64,000 bases of DNA from Ruminococcaceae bacterium R-25 (GTDB taxonomy: Bacteria; Bacillota; Clostridia; Saccharofermentanales; Saccharofermentanaceae): assembly GCA_003149065.1 (NCBI GenBank), contig QGFZ01000001.1, positions 1,550,001 through 1,614,000 on the forward strand. Reading direction: 5' to 3'. The notes under the pieces were generated by a model. That model worked only from the letters and a program-made list of their open reading frames with translations, ran no database searches and was not told the origin of the DNA. The first letter of the stretch is position 1. Each line of letters begins with the position of its first letter. Of this stretch, positions 25,162-34,647 are shown piece by piece. A program made the translations under genes and the position numbers.

Positions 25162-28100
25162 CGCCCTTGTCCTTCTTATCTTCCTGGTCCTTCGACTCAT
25201 TTTCGAGTCTCTTGTGAATGTTATCGATATCTTCAGTCGTTCCACCGCCGATATCATCAGGTGCTCTGAATCCGCCGCGCTCGACGATCCTTAAGAATGC
25301 ATCGACTACATCTGCTGTCATCTGTGTTCCTCTTGCGCCGGATATTATCGATACTACCTTTTCAAAGTTCATACGATTTCTGTACGGACGGTTGGAATAC
25401 ATCGCATCGAAAGCATCTGCAACGGCAATGATCTGTGCGACTCTCGGTATCTCATCTTCCTTAAGTCCCTGCGGATAACCCTTACCGTCAGGTCTCTCGT
25501 GATGCGATTCCGCACCGACAGAGAGTTCCGGCATGATGCTGATATCTTTCAAAACATTATAACCCAATACAGTGTGCGACTGTATCGTGTGATATTCATC
25601 GTCAGTGAGTCTTCCCTCTTTATTAAGGACTTCACCGGGAACGCCGATCTTACCGATGTCGTGGAGAAGAGCGATGTTGTAATACTTTTCGACTGTCTCT
25701 TCATCGTATCCCAATTCGCGGGCAAGAAGCACAGTGTAGTCCGCCACTCTCTTCGAGTGACCATTTGTATACTTGTCCTTCATATCGATCGTCTTCGCAA
25801 ATGCTTCTACGATCTCTCTGATGAGGGTCTTATTCTCTTCCTGCTTCTTCAAGAGCGCTTTGGTCTTTCTTCTCACATAGAGATAGAACATCAGTGCGAT
25901 TAAAGAGATACCCAGTAAAAGAGTCAGGATCATGAACCACCAGTATTCATAGAATGCTTTCTGCTTAACGATCACTATCGAGAAAACATCTTCGCCACTG
26001 CTGTGGCCCATGGCATCTGCCAGAGTCATTCTAAAAGCGTATGTGCCGCCCCTTAAGTTCGTATAGTCGATTGATGAGAGCTCGCTTCTCTTTACCGTGG
26101 ACTCATAAGAACCGAAGCCTTCGAGTTTGTATGTGACCTTGGGGTTCATAAGATTATACGAACATATATAAGGATAAATGGTTATCTTCTTTGCGCTGCT
26201 CGGAACAACGAACTTTCCTTCAGAATCCGGATAGAACTTTACACCGTCAGCTTCAACATAAGGAACGCTCATCTTTACATCGTTAACATCCTCGAAAACG
26301 CCCTCGATATTTACCTTTGCTACACCGGTGGTACCTGCGACATAAAGTATGCCGTCATCAGTTACACAGCTGTATGAGTTTGCATTGGCGATTATCGGAA
26401 GTCCGTTATCGATTCCATAAAAAACCGGTGAGATATTCTGGTTTTCTATAAGTGCATCTGCACTGATCACATAAATACCGTTACTGCTCAATACCCAGAC
26501 ATCACCCTGCGAATCCTCATACATGTCGAAGTTATTGGAATACGGGAAATCCTTTATGGTGTGGACTTCATAATCCGATGTCATATAAGCGATCGAGTTG
26601 CTGGTTACTATCCAGTAAACATCCTTATTCTGAGACTTCTTGATCCTCATGACTACGTCAGACATCAATCCGTTATCGGTATTGATATGCTTGATCCCTG
26701 AATCTCCGATTATATAGATTCCGTCACCGTCAGAACCGGCAATTATCTCGCCGTCAGAGCCTTCTGCAACAGTCAGTATCTCGATATTGCTTACACCTGA
26801 TTCCGTGCCGTATACCTTTTCTACTTTATCGTCCCTGATGACAGCAACGCCGCCTGTACAAGCCACAAGATACGAACCGTCCCTGCACTCATAAACTGTT
26901 CTGATTCTCTGGCTTTCAGGAAGACCTTCTGCTTTTCCGAAAGTAACGACGTTTCCGTTATCGTATCTTACAAGGCCCAGATCTCCGAAAGTCGAGATCC
27001 ACAATCTGTCCTTGCTGTCCTTTATGATCGATCTGATCTTAACCTTTTCGAGCATCGAGATGAGATCGAGATATCCTAAATGTTCTCCTGATGCAGTCTT
27101 TACTTCATTCAATTTCAAGCGGTCGACTTTGCCGTCTGTGTTTACTACAGTCAATCCGGAATCCTTACCGATAAAGAGCATATCGTTGTAATTGCAAGTC
27201 GAATTAACTACCGCTCTGTCGATATCATACTTATCGAAAACATCGGTGAAATGATTCTTTACCACCTTCATGACACCCTGCTTTGAAGACGCGAACCAGA
27301 AGTTACCCTGGTAATCAATGATCATGTCTTCAATGCTTGCAGTCAATGGGATATCTTTCAGGACAGCGATCTCATCGCCGCCATTGTATCTTCCGATACC
27401 GTTATTGGCACATACCCAGAGATCATCCCCGACAAACTCAAAATAGTTAATGTAGATCAAGGGATTAACATTGATCTTCTTTGCAGATTTGAATCCGTCA
27501 GCCTCGAACTTACCATACCAGATCTTCGAACCGGTCTGCCTGTCGGAATCCTTATAAACACCAACATAAAGATATCCGGGATTCTTCGGATCTGATGCCA
27601 TGGCACGAAGAACGCCGTCATCGATGCCGAGCTTTTCCGAATCATAGAACTTGCCGACACTGCCGTTTTCAAGCGTGAAAATGACATTCTCTTTTGTCAG
27701 GCAGTAAATAACTCCGTCCGCACTGAGTTCAAGCTGCATTATGTATGAATTATTGATAAGGGAATCATCGATCCAGATAAGGCTGCCATTAGTATCAACA
27801 TATGCCACGCCCGAAGTCGTTCCGATATAGATCTTTCCGTCAAGACCTTCTGCAAAGGCTCTTATGGAAGCGCTCGGCAGGCCGTCCCGCTTGTTATACA
27901 TCTTTATGTTTCCGAACCTGTCTATGACGCCTACGCCGCTGTCGTTTGTTCCTACCCACAGATTACCGTTGCTGTCGACGAAAAGTTCGTTAACGCTCGC
28001 GATACCGGATCTGGAATCGAATCTCTCAAAAGTGTTGCCGTCATATCTTATAAGTCCGCCATAACTTCCGATCCAGATAAATCCGTCGGGAGTCTCAACT

Positions 28101-28303
28101 ATCGCATTTGCTTCAGGTGTAGGAAGGCCGGTCGTATTGTCATAAAGATATGCCGCAAAACCTTCACGGTTCTCGGTAGGGTCATCTGACTTTTTATCGG
28201 CATTTACGATTTGGGGAACACAGGCAAAAAGAACACAAACTGCCATGACCGCACAAACAACGGTCTTCAAAAGCTTAACCGAAATGTTTCTTTTGTCTAC
28301 CAT
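25154..28303 (-). CDS. Extracytoplasmic beta-propeller sensor with cytoplasmic HD-GYP domain
   Basis: A 1049-residue protein. Signal/anchor at about 8-35. Two-component-regulator propeller repeats run from about 50 to 690 (repeated DGFIWIGSYGGL-like and NLWVGTNDSGVG-like blades). A Y_Y_Y-like Ig domain (about 730-800) and one membrane segment (about 815-840) follow. The C-terminal HD-GYP domain has an intact HDIGKIG and HHERPDGKGYP. Such domains hydrolyse cyclic di-GMP to GMP. In well-known relatives of this architecture (hybrid sensors of Bacteroides) the output is a histidine kinase; here it is a phosphodiesterase. Confidence 0.92.
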   Translation of the reverse strand: MVDKRNISVKLLKTVVCAVMAVCVLFACVPQIVNADKKSDDPTENREGFAAYLYDNTTGLPTPEANAIVETPDGFIWIGSYGGLIRYDGNTFERFDSRSGIASVNELFVDSNGNLWVGTNDSGVGVIDRFGNIKMYNKRDGLPSASIRAFAEGLDGKIYIGTTSGVAYVDTNGSLIWIDDSLINNSYIMQLELSADGVIYCLTKENVIFTLENGSVGKFYDSEKLGIDDGVLRAMASDPKNPGYLYVGVYKDSDRQTGSKIWYGKFEADGFKSAKKINVNPLIYINYFEFVGDDLWVCANNGIGRYNGGDEIAVLKDIPLTASIEDMIIDYQGNFWFASSKQGVMKVVKNHFTDVFDKYDIDRAVVNSTCNYNDMLFIGKDSGLTVVNTDGKVDRLKLNEVKTASGEHLGYLDLISMLEKVKIRSIIKDSKDRLWISTFGDLGLVRYDNGNVVTFGKAEGLPESQRIRTVYECRDGSYLVACTGGVAVIRDDKVEKVYGTESGVSNIEILTVAEGSDGEIIAGSDGDGIYIIGDSGIKHINTDNGLMSDVVMRIKKSQNKDVYWIVTSNSIAYMTSDYEVHTIKDFPYSNNFDMYEDSQGDVWVLSSNGIYVISADALIENQNISPVFYGIDNGLPIIANANSYSCVTDDGILYVAGTTGVAKVNIEGVFEDVNDVKMSVPYVEADGVKFYPDSEGKFVVPSSAKKITIYPYICSYNLMNPKVTYKLEGFGSYESTVKRSELSSIDYTNLRGGTYAFRMTLADAMGHSSGEDVFSIVIVKQKAFYEYWWFMILTLLLGISLIALMFYLYVRRKTKALLKKQEENKTLIREIVEAFAKTIDMKDKYTNGHSKRVADYTVLLARELGYDEETVEKYYNIALLHDIGKIGVPGEVLNKEGRLTDDEYHTIQSHTVLGYNVLKDISIMPELSVGAESHHERPDGKGYPQGLKEDEIPRVAQIIAVADAFDAMYSNRPYRNRMNFEKVVSIISGARGTQMTADVVDAFLRIVERGGFRAPDDIGGGTTEDIDNIHKRLENESKDQEDKKDKGDV

Positions 28304-28457
28304 AAAAATATTTTAACACTTTGCAATTTTCTTTGACCGTTTCTTATTTAAATAAATGTAAACAAATTAAGCTTTTCAAGACCGCATCCGCGGGTTCCGT
28401 CGCCTTGCAGTTTTTGTGCTATTCGGAAAATATATATCGATATTCAATAAATTATCA

Positions 28458-28486
28458 TTGACTTTCAATATTCAGCGTGGTAATCT
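28458..28486 (+). promoter_or_regulatory. Sigma-A promoter of the gene at 28526
   Basis: TTGACT (28458-28463), 17-base spacer, TAATCT (28481-28486), about 33 bases before an AAGGAGG ribosome site. Confidence 0.65.
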
Positions 28487-28525
28487 GACAGCAAGAGGGG
28501 AAGTTGTCATAAGGAGGACATGAAA

Positions 28526-29143
28526 ATGGATAAGACATCAAAAACGATCCTGATCACGGCAATAGTTGTTTCAGTAGTTCTTTTCATAGGCTATTGTCTG
28601 GCATGCCTGAACAATATCTATCAAAGCTCCAGATGGGAAGTTTACGAGGAAACAAAACATAATACAGACGTAAGCATCGTGACAGATGATATCTTTGACG
28701 ATTATTTCGTGGATTATTCACCTTCTACCGTCCAGACATACACAGCTGCAGGCTGGAAAGAAGAATATGCCGCTGTCGCATTGAAGCCTGAGCTTTCCTC
28801 CTGCTTTGAACTCTATGCCGAAAAGACTATCAATTACCACACTAAGCGCATAGCCGTCGAATCCTACAATTACAAAAGCTTAAATGAACTGTGTGCTGCC
28901 CTGCCGTCTGAATGGAGCGATGAGATAAAAGCCGCTGTTGGAAGCGGAGACAGTTTTACGACATATGATCTTAAAGACGATTATGTAACTGTATACACAT
29001 TAAGTTCTGATCTTGAGCTCGCAAAATCGAGCGATATAGGTTCACAATACAGAGCGCTCGCCGGCAGCGTCAGCACTAAATACTACCAGATAATCGAATA
29101 TTATGACGGTTCATACCGCTTCGGATTCTGGTTCGAATACTAA
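28526..29143 (+). CDS. Membrane-anchored protein of unknown function
   Basis: About 205 residues. Two ATGs occur (28520 and 28526); the second has better spacing (8 bases) from AAGGAGG. One N-terminal membrane segment (about 8-30) anchors an extracytoplasmic domain of about 170 residues rich in Tyr and Asp/Glu. No family motif recognised. Confidence 0.65.
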   Translation: MDKTSKTILITAIVVSVVLFIGYCLACLNNIYQSSRWEVYEETKHNTDVSIVTDDIFDDYFVDYSPSTVQTYTAAGWKEEYAAVALKPELSSCFELYAEKTINYHTKRIAVESYNYKSLNELCAALPSEWSDEIKAAVGSGDSFTTYDLKDDYVTVYTLSSDLELAKSSDIGSQYRALAGSVSTKYYQIIEYYDGSYRFGFWFEY

Positions 29144-29188
29144 ACTTTGAAAATTACATTGACCTCATTTTTCAGACTTCTTGAGGAT

Positions 29189-29218
29189 AAGGCGGCAGAG
29201 ATGCCGTCTTATTTATGC
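29189..29218 (+). terminator. Likely terminator after the gene at 28526
   Basis: AAGGCGGCA/TGCCGTCTT stem (one G-T pair) with a GAGA loop, then ATTTATG. It overlaps the end of the convergent gene at 29213. Confidence 0.5.
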
Positions 29219-30280
29219 AAGGTCTGCTATAGCCCTTTTGCACTCTTCTATAACGATGGCCTTTTCCGTAATATCCATCTTGCAGTTGGAAGAAGCGCGC
29301 TTCATTATGCTCTCGATCCCTGCTCTGTCTTCATGAACAAAGCAGTCGTTAATATTGTTGATCTGAGCCATTATATTCTGTTTAAGGAGTGTGAAGTAAT
29401 TCTCTTCTTCCTTTATCACAGTCTCCCTTTTCTTCTCAAAATGCCTTCTCCATTTATCGACGTTGCCGTCTTTTAAGGTCGTATCACCGGCATAGATTCC
29501 AAACTCGATGAGCCTGTCCCAAGATTCAATGGGAGTATTTGAAGATTCCCTTATCATCCTTCTGAATTTGGATTTGATAAGAGATGTGCCCTTCATATAA
29601 ACGGCATATTTATCGAACTTCGAAGGATCTTCAAAGAACAGATATATCCAGATTCCTTCCAGGATAAATTTTTTCTCTTTATGTGATGAAGCATACTTTT
29701 TCGCAAACTTGATAAACTCGACAAAGACTTCGCTCCTGTCGGAAAACAGATCGCGTTCCTTTTTGGAGATATAGTATTTTGCGCCTGTACCAGTAAAAAA
29801 GGCATAGAGCATATCACTTAAGCTTTTTAATTCATCAAGTGTGTAGTGATCCTTAACGCAGACCAGGTCATCTAATGAAACTTTTTCAATATCAGTTCCT
29901 TCGTATTCCTGCGTGAGAACGGATTTTCCGGAACCTGAATAACCTATGACAAAACAGAGGTTGATATCACCTTCATCAAAAGCTTTTTTGTTGTAATAGA
30001 GATCAGGCTCTGAGATAAGGAGCGTCTCGTTTACGGGGATAGGAGATTCGAACTTGAACCTGTAGCACAGAGTAAAGAACATGTCTGATACATTGCAGCC
30101 GAATATCTTGACCGAATAATAATCAGAATATCTTCTCTGCTTTCTTGAAAGCTTCAGATACTTCATCAGAGATTCGATAAGCTCTTCTCTGGAACTTACG
30201 TCATCGCTTATCAAAGCGATATCAGACCTGTTCTGAAGCGCTTTGTAAGTTATCATATTGTCTGCTATCAGTTCGTTCAT
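29213..30280 (-). CDS. P-loop ATP/GTP-binding protein of unknown family
   Basis: A 355-residue soluble protein. A Walker A motif, CFVIGYSGSGKSVLTQEY, lies in the middle (about 108-125), not at the N-terminus, after an alpha-helical domain of about 100 residues. Downstream, FILEGIWIYLFFEDPSKF resembles the strand and Walker B region of zeta-toxin or kinase-like P-loop proteins. The C-terminal 70 residues are helical. It may be a small-molecule or protein kinase; I cannot name it. Confidence 0.65.
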   Translation of the reverse strand: MNELIADNMITYKALQNRSDIALISDDVSSREELIESLMKYLKLSRKQRRYSDYYSVKIFGCNVSDMFFTLCYRFKFESPIPVNETLLISEPDLYYNKKAFDEGDINLCFVIGYSGSGKSVLTQEYEGTDIEKVSLDDLVCVKDHYTLDELKSLSDMLYAFFTGTGAKYYISKKERDLFSDRSEVFVEFIKFAKKYASSHKEKKFILEGIWIYLFFEDPSKFDKYAVYMKGTSLIKSKFRRMIRESSNTPIESWDRLIEFGIYAGDTTLKDGNVDKWRRHFEKKRETVIKEEENYFTLLKQNIMAQINNINDCFVHEDRAGIESIMKRASSNCKMDITEKAIVIEECKRAIADLA

Positions 30281-30314
30281 CTTTCAGATCAGTTTATCAA
30301 GTTCATCACGAAGC

Positions 30315-30800
30315 TTATTCCTTTGTTACTTCCATGAAGATATCGACTTCATCACGGTCGTATTCTTTGAACCCGCAATCCTCATAAACATGTATAGCGC
30401 GGGGATTATCGGCATAAACGCTGAGATAGATCCTGGTAAGGCCGAGCTCATTAAAACCGTACTCAACAGACCTTTTCAGAGCTTCTTTTCCGTACCCTTT
30501 ATTCTGCATTACGGCAGTGATCACAATGCCCCATTCAGCCTCTTCGAAAACACGGTTAAAGAACTCGATATTGCCTATGAATTCACCCGTCTTTTTCTCG
30601 ATCATTGAAAACATCGTTGCATTGTTATCCATCTTATCTTTGATGTAATCGATCTCATCTTTTTCCGTTAACGGCTCTCTCCTGTCGCCAATGAATCTGG
30701 CAACATTTTCAATGTCGTTGACCATCTCAAGATACTGAGGCACAAGGTCGAACGACGGTCTTACATAAATTATATTTTCTGACTCAAAAATCGTGTCCAT
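30315..30800 (-). CDS. GNAT acetyltransferase, RimJ/RimL type
   Basis: A 161-residue GNAT protein. The acetyl-CoA loop is MQNKGYGKEALKRSVEYGFNELG split over the usual strand-helix, followed by YADNPRAIHVYEDCGFKE. RimJ/RimL-type enzymes acetylate N-termini or small molecules; target unknown. About 14 bp separates it from the next GNAT gene. Confidence 0.88.
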   Translation of the reverse strand: MDTIFESENIIYVRPSFDLVPQYLEMVNDIENVARFIGDRREPLTEKDEIDYIKDKMDNNATMFSMIEKKTGEFIGNIEFFNRVFEEAEWGIVITAVMQNKGYGKEALKRSVEYGFNELGLTRIYLSVYADNPRAIHVYEDCGFKEYDRDEVDIFMEVTKE

Positions 30801-30814
30801 AATAATCTTTTATA

Positions 30815-31297
30815 TCACAAAGAGATCTTCATATAACCGCATGTAAACGGGAAGAAATCGAACTTCTTGGTATAGAGGTGCTTGGCACCGTTATCTTCGT
30901 ACCATTTACGAAGGACTTGATTTTCTTCAACGATACTGAGGTTAAGAGTATGGCATCCTGCTTTTCTTGCCTCATCAAGAGAATGCAAGAGCAGTTCTTT
31001 TCCTATACCCTTGTGTCTGTATTCCGGGAGCACTGAAAGGCTACCCAATTCACATTCGTTATTATCCTGCATGAGGAGATTGTAGTAGCCGCAGAGGACT
31101 CCGTTATCTTCATAGACAAACATCAGTCTTTTCTGTTCATCAAGCTGATTAATGAGCCTTTCATCCGAAGCTGCAAATGCAACAAACGCCGGTGCATTCT
31201 CACGGGTAAACCCGAATTCGTCTGCAACTGTCTGAAAGCTTTTTCTGATTATTTCCACACAGGAAGGGATCTCTTCCCTACGCATTTCTCTTATCAT
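30815..31297 (-). CDS. GNAT acetyltransferase
   Basis: A 160-residue GNAT protein. SVLPEYRHKGIGKELLLHSL (about 92-111) is the acetyl-CoA loop. It lies 1 bp downstream of the flippase gene, so it may be cotranscribed with the polysaccharide operon. Whether it modifies a sugar or is unrelated cannot be told. Confidence 0.87.
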   Translation of the reverse strand: MIREMRREEIPSCVEIIRKSFQTVADEFGFTRENAPAFVAFAASDERLINQLDEQKRLMFVYEDNGVLCGYYNLLMQDNNECELGSLSVLPEYRHKGIGKELLLHSLDEARKAGCHTLNLSIVEENQVLRKWYEDNGAKHLYTKKFDFFPFTCGYMKISL

Positions 31298-31298
31298 A

Positions 31299-32615
31299 TT
31301 ACTCAGCCTTCTGGCCCTTAGGCTCTTTCTTCAAAAGTTTACGGACTGCATCGATACAGCATTTAGGATTAAGGCTGCTTACCATGAGCTGGATGCTCGG
31401 ACGGTAAGGCTTAAAGATGTAGCAAACGACAATGTTTGCAATGAACTGTGTAACAAGCGAAGCAATAGCCGCACCATATACGCCGCAGATGGGGATAAGG
31501 ATAAGGTTGAGGATAACATTTGCGAGCGCTCCGGAGAGGTTAATGATCCACAGATATTTCTGCTGTTCATTTGCAAGTACCCAGATATTTCTGGCTGAAC
31601 CGAGGAATGAAAACAGTGTATACCATACGAGGATCTGCAAAGTGCCTGCGGCAGGCATGTACTCATCACCGTATATGAGATGGATTATTAGGTAGGCAAA
31701 TACGGTCAGCACGACGCACTGCAGGAGTGCGAGATAAGTAATTATGGAATAGAGCATCTTCATTCTGTGCTTGAAGACTTCTTCGTTGGTCTTCTTGCCT
31801 TCAAGTATCCACGGTCTGAATGAATCAATGATCGCGGCGAATACAAACTGGGCCATAACTGCCCACTGGGTTGCGATGCCGTAAAATCCTGTCGCAGATG
31901 AATCGATCATGGCCTTGAGCATGAGCTTATCGGTCTGTGTAAAGACAGTGATCATCATCTCAGAGAGAATGTAATGCTTGCTGCTCTTGAACAGTTCTTT
32001 GCCGAGAGCAAATGATATCTGGAGTTTCTGCGTTTTCTTGACCTGGTAAACAATATAGATACCGATTGCGACCATAGCATAATCAAGTGCGCTGATTATG
32101 GAAAACCAGTAAACGCTCTTATTTGTTGCAAGAAGAAATATCTTATATCCGGTTACAATAAAGTACGAAATCAAACTGATTACCGAAGTGTATTTGGACA
32201 TGTATTTTGCCTGATACCAGTAGTGCAGCATCTCAGCCGCCTGGAATATCAGCCTTAAGCTGAATAATCCGCAGACGATCACGGTCTCAGGCTCGCCCGG
32301 ATTTGCAACAAATGCAAAAGCGGTGACGCCGATGATGCAAAAGATCGAAGACAGGATATTAAAGAATATCGCTGTTCCTAAGACCTTACCTTCCCTCTCA
32401 GGGTTGTTGACGATCTCGCGGACGAGAATATTGCCGAATCCGAGCTTCATCAACGGCAAGATGAATGTGACAAGTGACGTCGCGTATGTGATTACACCGA
32501 ATTTATCTGAGCCTAAGTATCTGGCAACTAAAGCGCCGATTACCAGCGACAAAATCGACTGAACGATATGTGTTCCTACTATCCATGCTGCATTCTTTGC
32601 AACTTTATTACTCAT
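31299..32615 (-). CDS. Wzx-type polysaccharide flippase
   Basis: The frame is open to a TTG at 32645, inside the previous gene; the ATG at 32615 is preceded by an AGAGG-type site and gives 438 residues. It has 12 or more membrane segments and the RfbX/Wzx pattern (ARYLGSDKFGVITYATSLV; FGNILVREI). It flips lipid-linked oligosaccharide repeat units across the membrane. It is the last transport gene of the surface polysaccharide operon. Confidence 0.9.
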   Translation of the reverse strand: MSNKVAKNAAWIVGTHIVQSILSLVIGALVARYLGSDKFGVITYATSLVTFILPLMKLGFGNILVREIVNNPEREGKVLGTAIFFNILSSIFCIIGVTAFAFVANPGEPETVIVCGLFSLRLIFQAAEMLHYWYQAKYMSKYTSVISLISYFIVTGYKIFLLATNKSVYWFSIISALDYAMVAIGIYIVYQVKKTQKLQISFALGKELFKSSKHYILSEMMITVFTQTDKLMLKAMIDSSATGFYGIATQWAVMAQFVFAAIIDSFRPWILEGKKTNEEVFKHRMKMLYSIITYLALLQCVVLTVFAYLIIHLIYGDEYMPAAGTLQILVWYTLFSFLGSARNIWVLANEQQKYLWIINLSGALANVILNLILIPICGVYGAAIASLVTQFIANIVVCYIFKPYRPSIQLMVSSLNPKCCIDAVRKLLKKEPKGQKAE

Positions 32616-32631
32616 TTCCTGCCTCTTACTT

Positions 32632-33822
32632 TTATATTCTCTCAAACAGACTCAAGTATTCTTCATACTTTAGTCCTGAATCAAAATATTTTGCACGCTC
32701 AATGCAGGCATCTTTGCTGTATTTATCACTCTCACACATGGAAATGACCGCCTGCTCAACACTGCCGATATCTTCGTCCCTTAAAACGATGCCCGTTGCT
32801 TCATCAATGACTTCAGGGCATCCGCCTGTATTAAAGGTCAGCACGGGAGTGCCGCATGCCAGGGCTTCTGCATTTACGAGCCCGAATACTTCTTCTCTCG
32901 TGGGATTTACAAACAGATCTGCAGCAGTGTAGATCTCTGCAAGTTCCTTCTGGTTGGAAGTCCTGTGAATAGAGATTATATTTTCCGGCAGCATCTTATC
33001 GTCTTCGTCATTGGTACCGACAAGAACGATCTTGTATCTGTCATCAAGGCGCCCCGCAAGCTCGATGAACACATCTATTCCCTTCCGGACTTCCCAGACA
33101 GAAGCAACACCTAAAAGGATCTTCTTATCTTCAAGATTGTGTTTTGCCCTGAAATCACTTTCCGTGGGCTTGAACACATCAAGATCGATTCCGTTGTAGA
33201 TCACCTTAACGGGATAGTCTTTAAGGTAAGACTGCTTTGCAAGATCAGCAAGCCACTGTGAAGGTGTAACTATCGTGAGGTTCGGTACTCCTGTAAACCA
33301 TTCTTTCTTGCGCTTCCACATTTTATCCGTGCGGTCGACACTGCATGAAGGATATCTGTTTATCTGTTCGCAGTCGTGGCAGCCCGTCTTCCACTTCTCG
33401 CAGCCGACGGCAGTAAAGTAAGGACACTGGCCTGTAAATGACCAGCAGTCGTGAAGCGTCCAGACGACCCTTTTGTTGTTCTTCTTGATGTAGTTAAAGA
33501 GCATCGGAAGATTTATATAGCAGTTGTGAAGGTTGTGAATATGGATAAGATCCGGATCGAACTTTTTAACCTTGCGCAGGAAATTCCATGTTGAAAGCTT
33601 TGAATAACAGCCGTTGTTGCCTGTCTTGTAGTAAAGCTTTTTATGGATGTTATGAGATACCTTGTTGCCGATGTAAATGCAGTTTTGGTCCTTGTCCTTA
33701 TTTCTGCGCGCATAGAAACCGCAGATCACTTCGTGACCTTTCTTTGACGCAAGATCTGCAATCTGAAGCATTATATGACCGGTGCTTCCGAAATTGACTG
33801 TGTTGATCTCCAGAATCCTCAT
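32632..33822 (-). CDS. GT4-family glycosyltransferase
   Basis: The start MRILEINTVNFGSTGHI at the ATG 33822 fits the family; a TTG at 33843 overlaps LicD. About 396 residues, GT-B fold. The retaining-transferase signature is seen as NPTREEVFGLVNAEALACGTPVLTF (about 315-340). A short cysteine-rich insertion (CPYFTAVGCEKWKTGCHDC) is present near the middle, common in WcaC-like enzymes. It adds a sugar to the repeat unit. Confidence 0.88.
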   Translation of the reverse strand: MRILEINTVNFGSTGHIMLQIADLASKKGHEVICGFYARRNKDKDQNCIYIGNKVSHNIHKKLYYKTGNNGCYSKLSTWNFLRKVKKFDPDLIHIHNLHNCYINLPMLFNYIKKNNKRVVWTLHDCWSFTGQCPYFTAVGCEKWKTGCHDCEQINRYPSCSVDRTDKMWKRKKEWFTGVPNLTIVTPSQWLADLAKQSYLKDYPVKVIYNGIDLDVFKPTESDFRAKHNLEDKKILLGVASVWEVRKGIDVFIELAGRLDDRYKIVLVGTNDEDDKMLPENIISIHRTSNQKELAEIYTAADLFVNPTREEVFGLVNAEALACGTPVLTFNTGGCPEVIDEATGIVLRDEDIGSVEQAVISMCESDKYSKDACIERAKYFDSGLKYEEYLSLFERI

Positions 33823-33839
33823 ATCCTTGCGTTCCCCGT

Positions 33840-34640
33840 TCAATATCCTTCTTTCCAGTTTATATCAGGTTTGTGGCAGCGGCGCTGATCTTCCGGAGGA
33901 AGCTGCATATAGTCACCGAATAAGTTTCTTAAGCATTCATCCGTTGCGGGTGCCTTGAATTCGGCATCTTCGAACTGAATCATTCTCGGCGGGAAAAGTG
34001 ACTCCCTGCGGAACACTTCCTTCATGCCGTCACCCCATACTAGACATGCAACATATTCAGACGTGTCGAAGTCGTATTTCTTCGCATGCTTTTCGGTCCT
34101 GCCCGTAAGATAATGCTTTACAGGGAAGACTTTGTAGAAAGCCTTCATGAGCGCTAACTGAGTTCTCTTCTTTTTCGATCTTTTTGAATAATCAACGATC
34201 GTTGCAGCTACCTGCATACCCCAGCAAAAACGCATATACTCGACTCTGCGCTTGATCTGACTCTGCTTTTTAGGAAGTCCGTCTAAAGGGAAGATATCGA
34301 TATTAACACCGAACGTTTCTCCGAAATCAGCATTCTCGTGAACTTCAGTCCTCGTGTCGTAAACTTTCGCAAACGGCAGAAGATATTTATTGTCCTTGCG
34401 CCATGTCCAGACAGCGAGGTTTTCGGCATGGAAGATCTCCATAAACTTTTCGTAGTCGGGCCTGGGCATTGCGATATCGATATCATCATCCCACGGGATA
34501 TATCCCTTGTGTCTTAAGGCACCTAAATATGTTCCGTAAAAAATAAAGTAACGGAGGTTATTCTCGTCACAGAATTTTGCAACGGTCTTAAGTATGTCGA
34601 GCATCATCTTTTTTGCTTCAACAATATCTATCTTTTTCAT
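33840..34640 (-). CDS. LicD-family phosphotransferase
   Basis: A 266-residue LicD protein. The nucleotidyltransferase-like core is GTYLGALRHKGYIPWDDDIDIAMPR, given here only in part as GALRHKGYIPWDDDID (about 38-53), with its metal-binding acidic residues. LicD enzymes attach phosphocholine or other phospho-substituents to surface glycans. No choline uptake or activation genes (licABC) are in the window, so the donor is unknown. Confidence 0.9.
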   Translation of the reverse strand: MKKIDIVEAKKMMLDILKTVAKFCDENNLRYFIFYGTYLGALRHKGYIPWDDDIDIAMPRPDYEKFMEIFHAENLAVWTWRKDNKYLLPFAKVYDTRTEVHENADFGETFGVNIDIFPLDGLPKKQSQIKRRVEYMRFCWGMQVAATIVDYSKRSKKKRTQLALMKAFYKVFPVKHYLTGRTEKHAKKYDFDTSEYVACLVWGDGMKEVFRRESLFPPRMIQFEDAEFKAPATDECLRNLFGDYMQLPPEDQRRCHKPDINWKEGY

Positions 34641-34647
34641 CTCTTTG

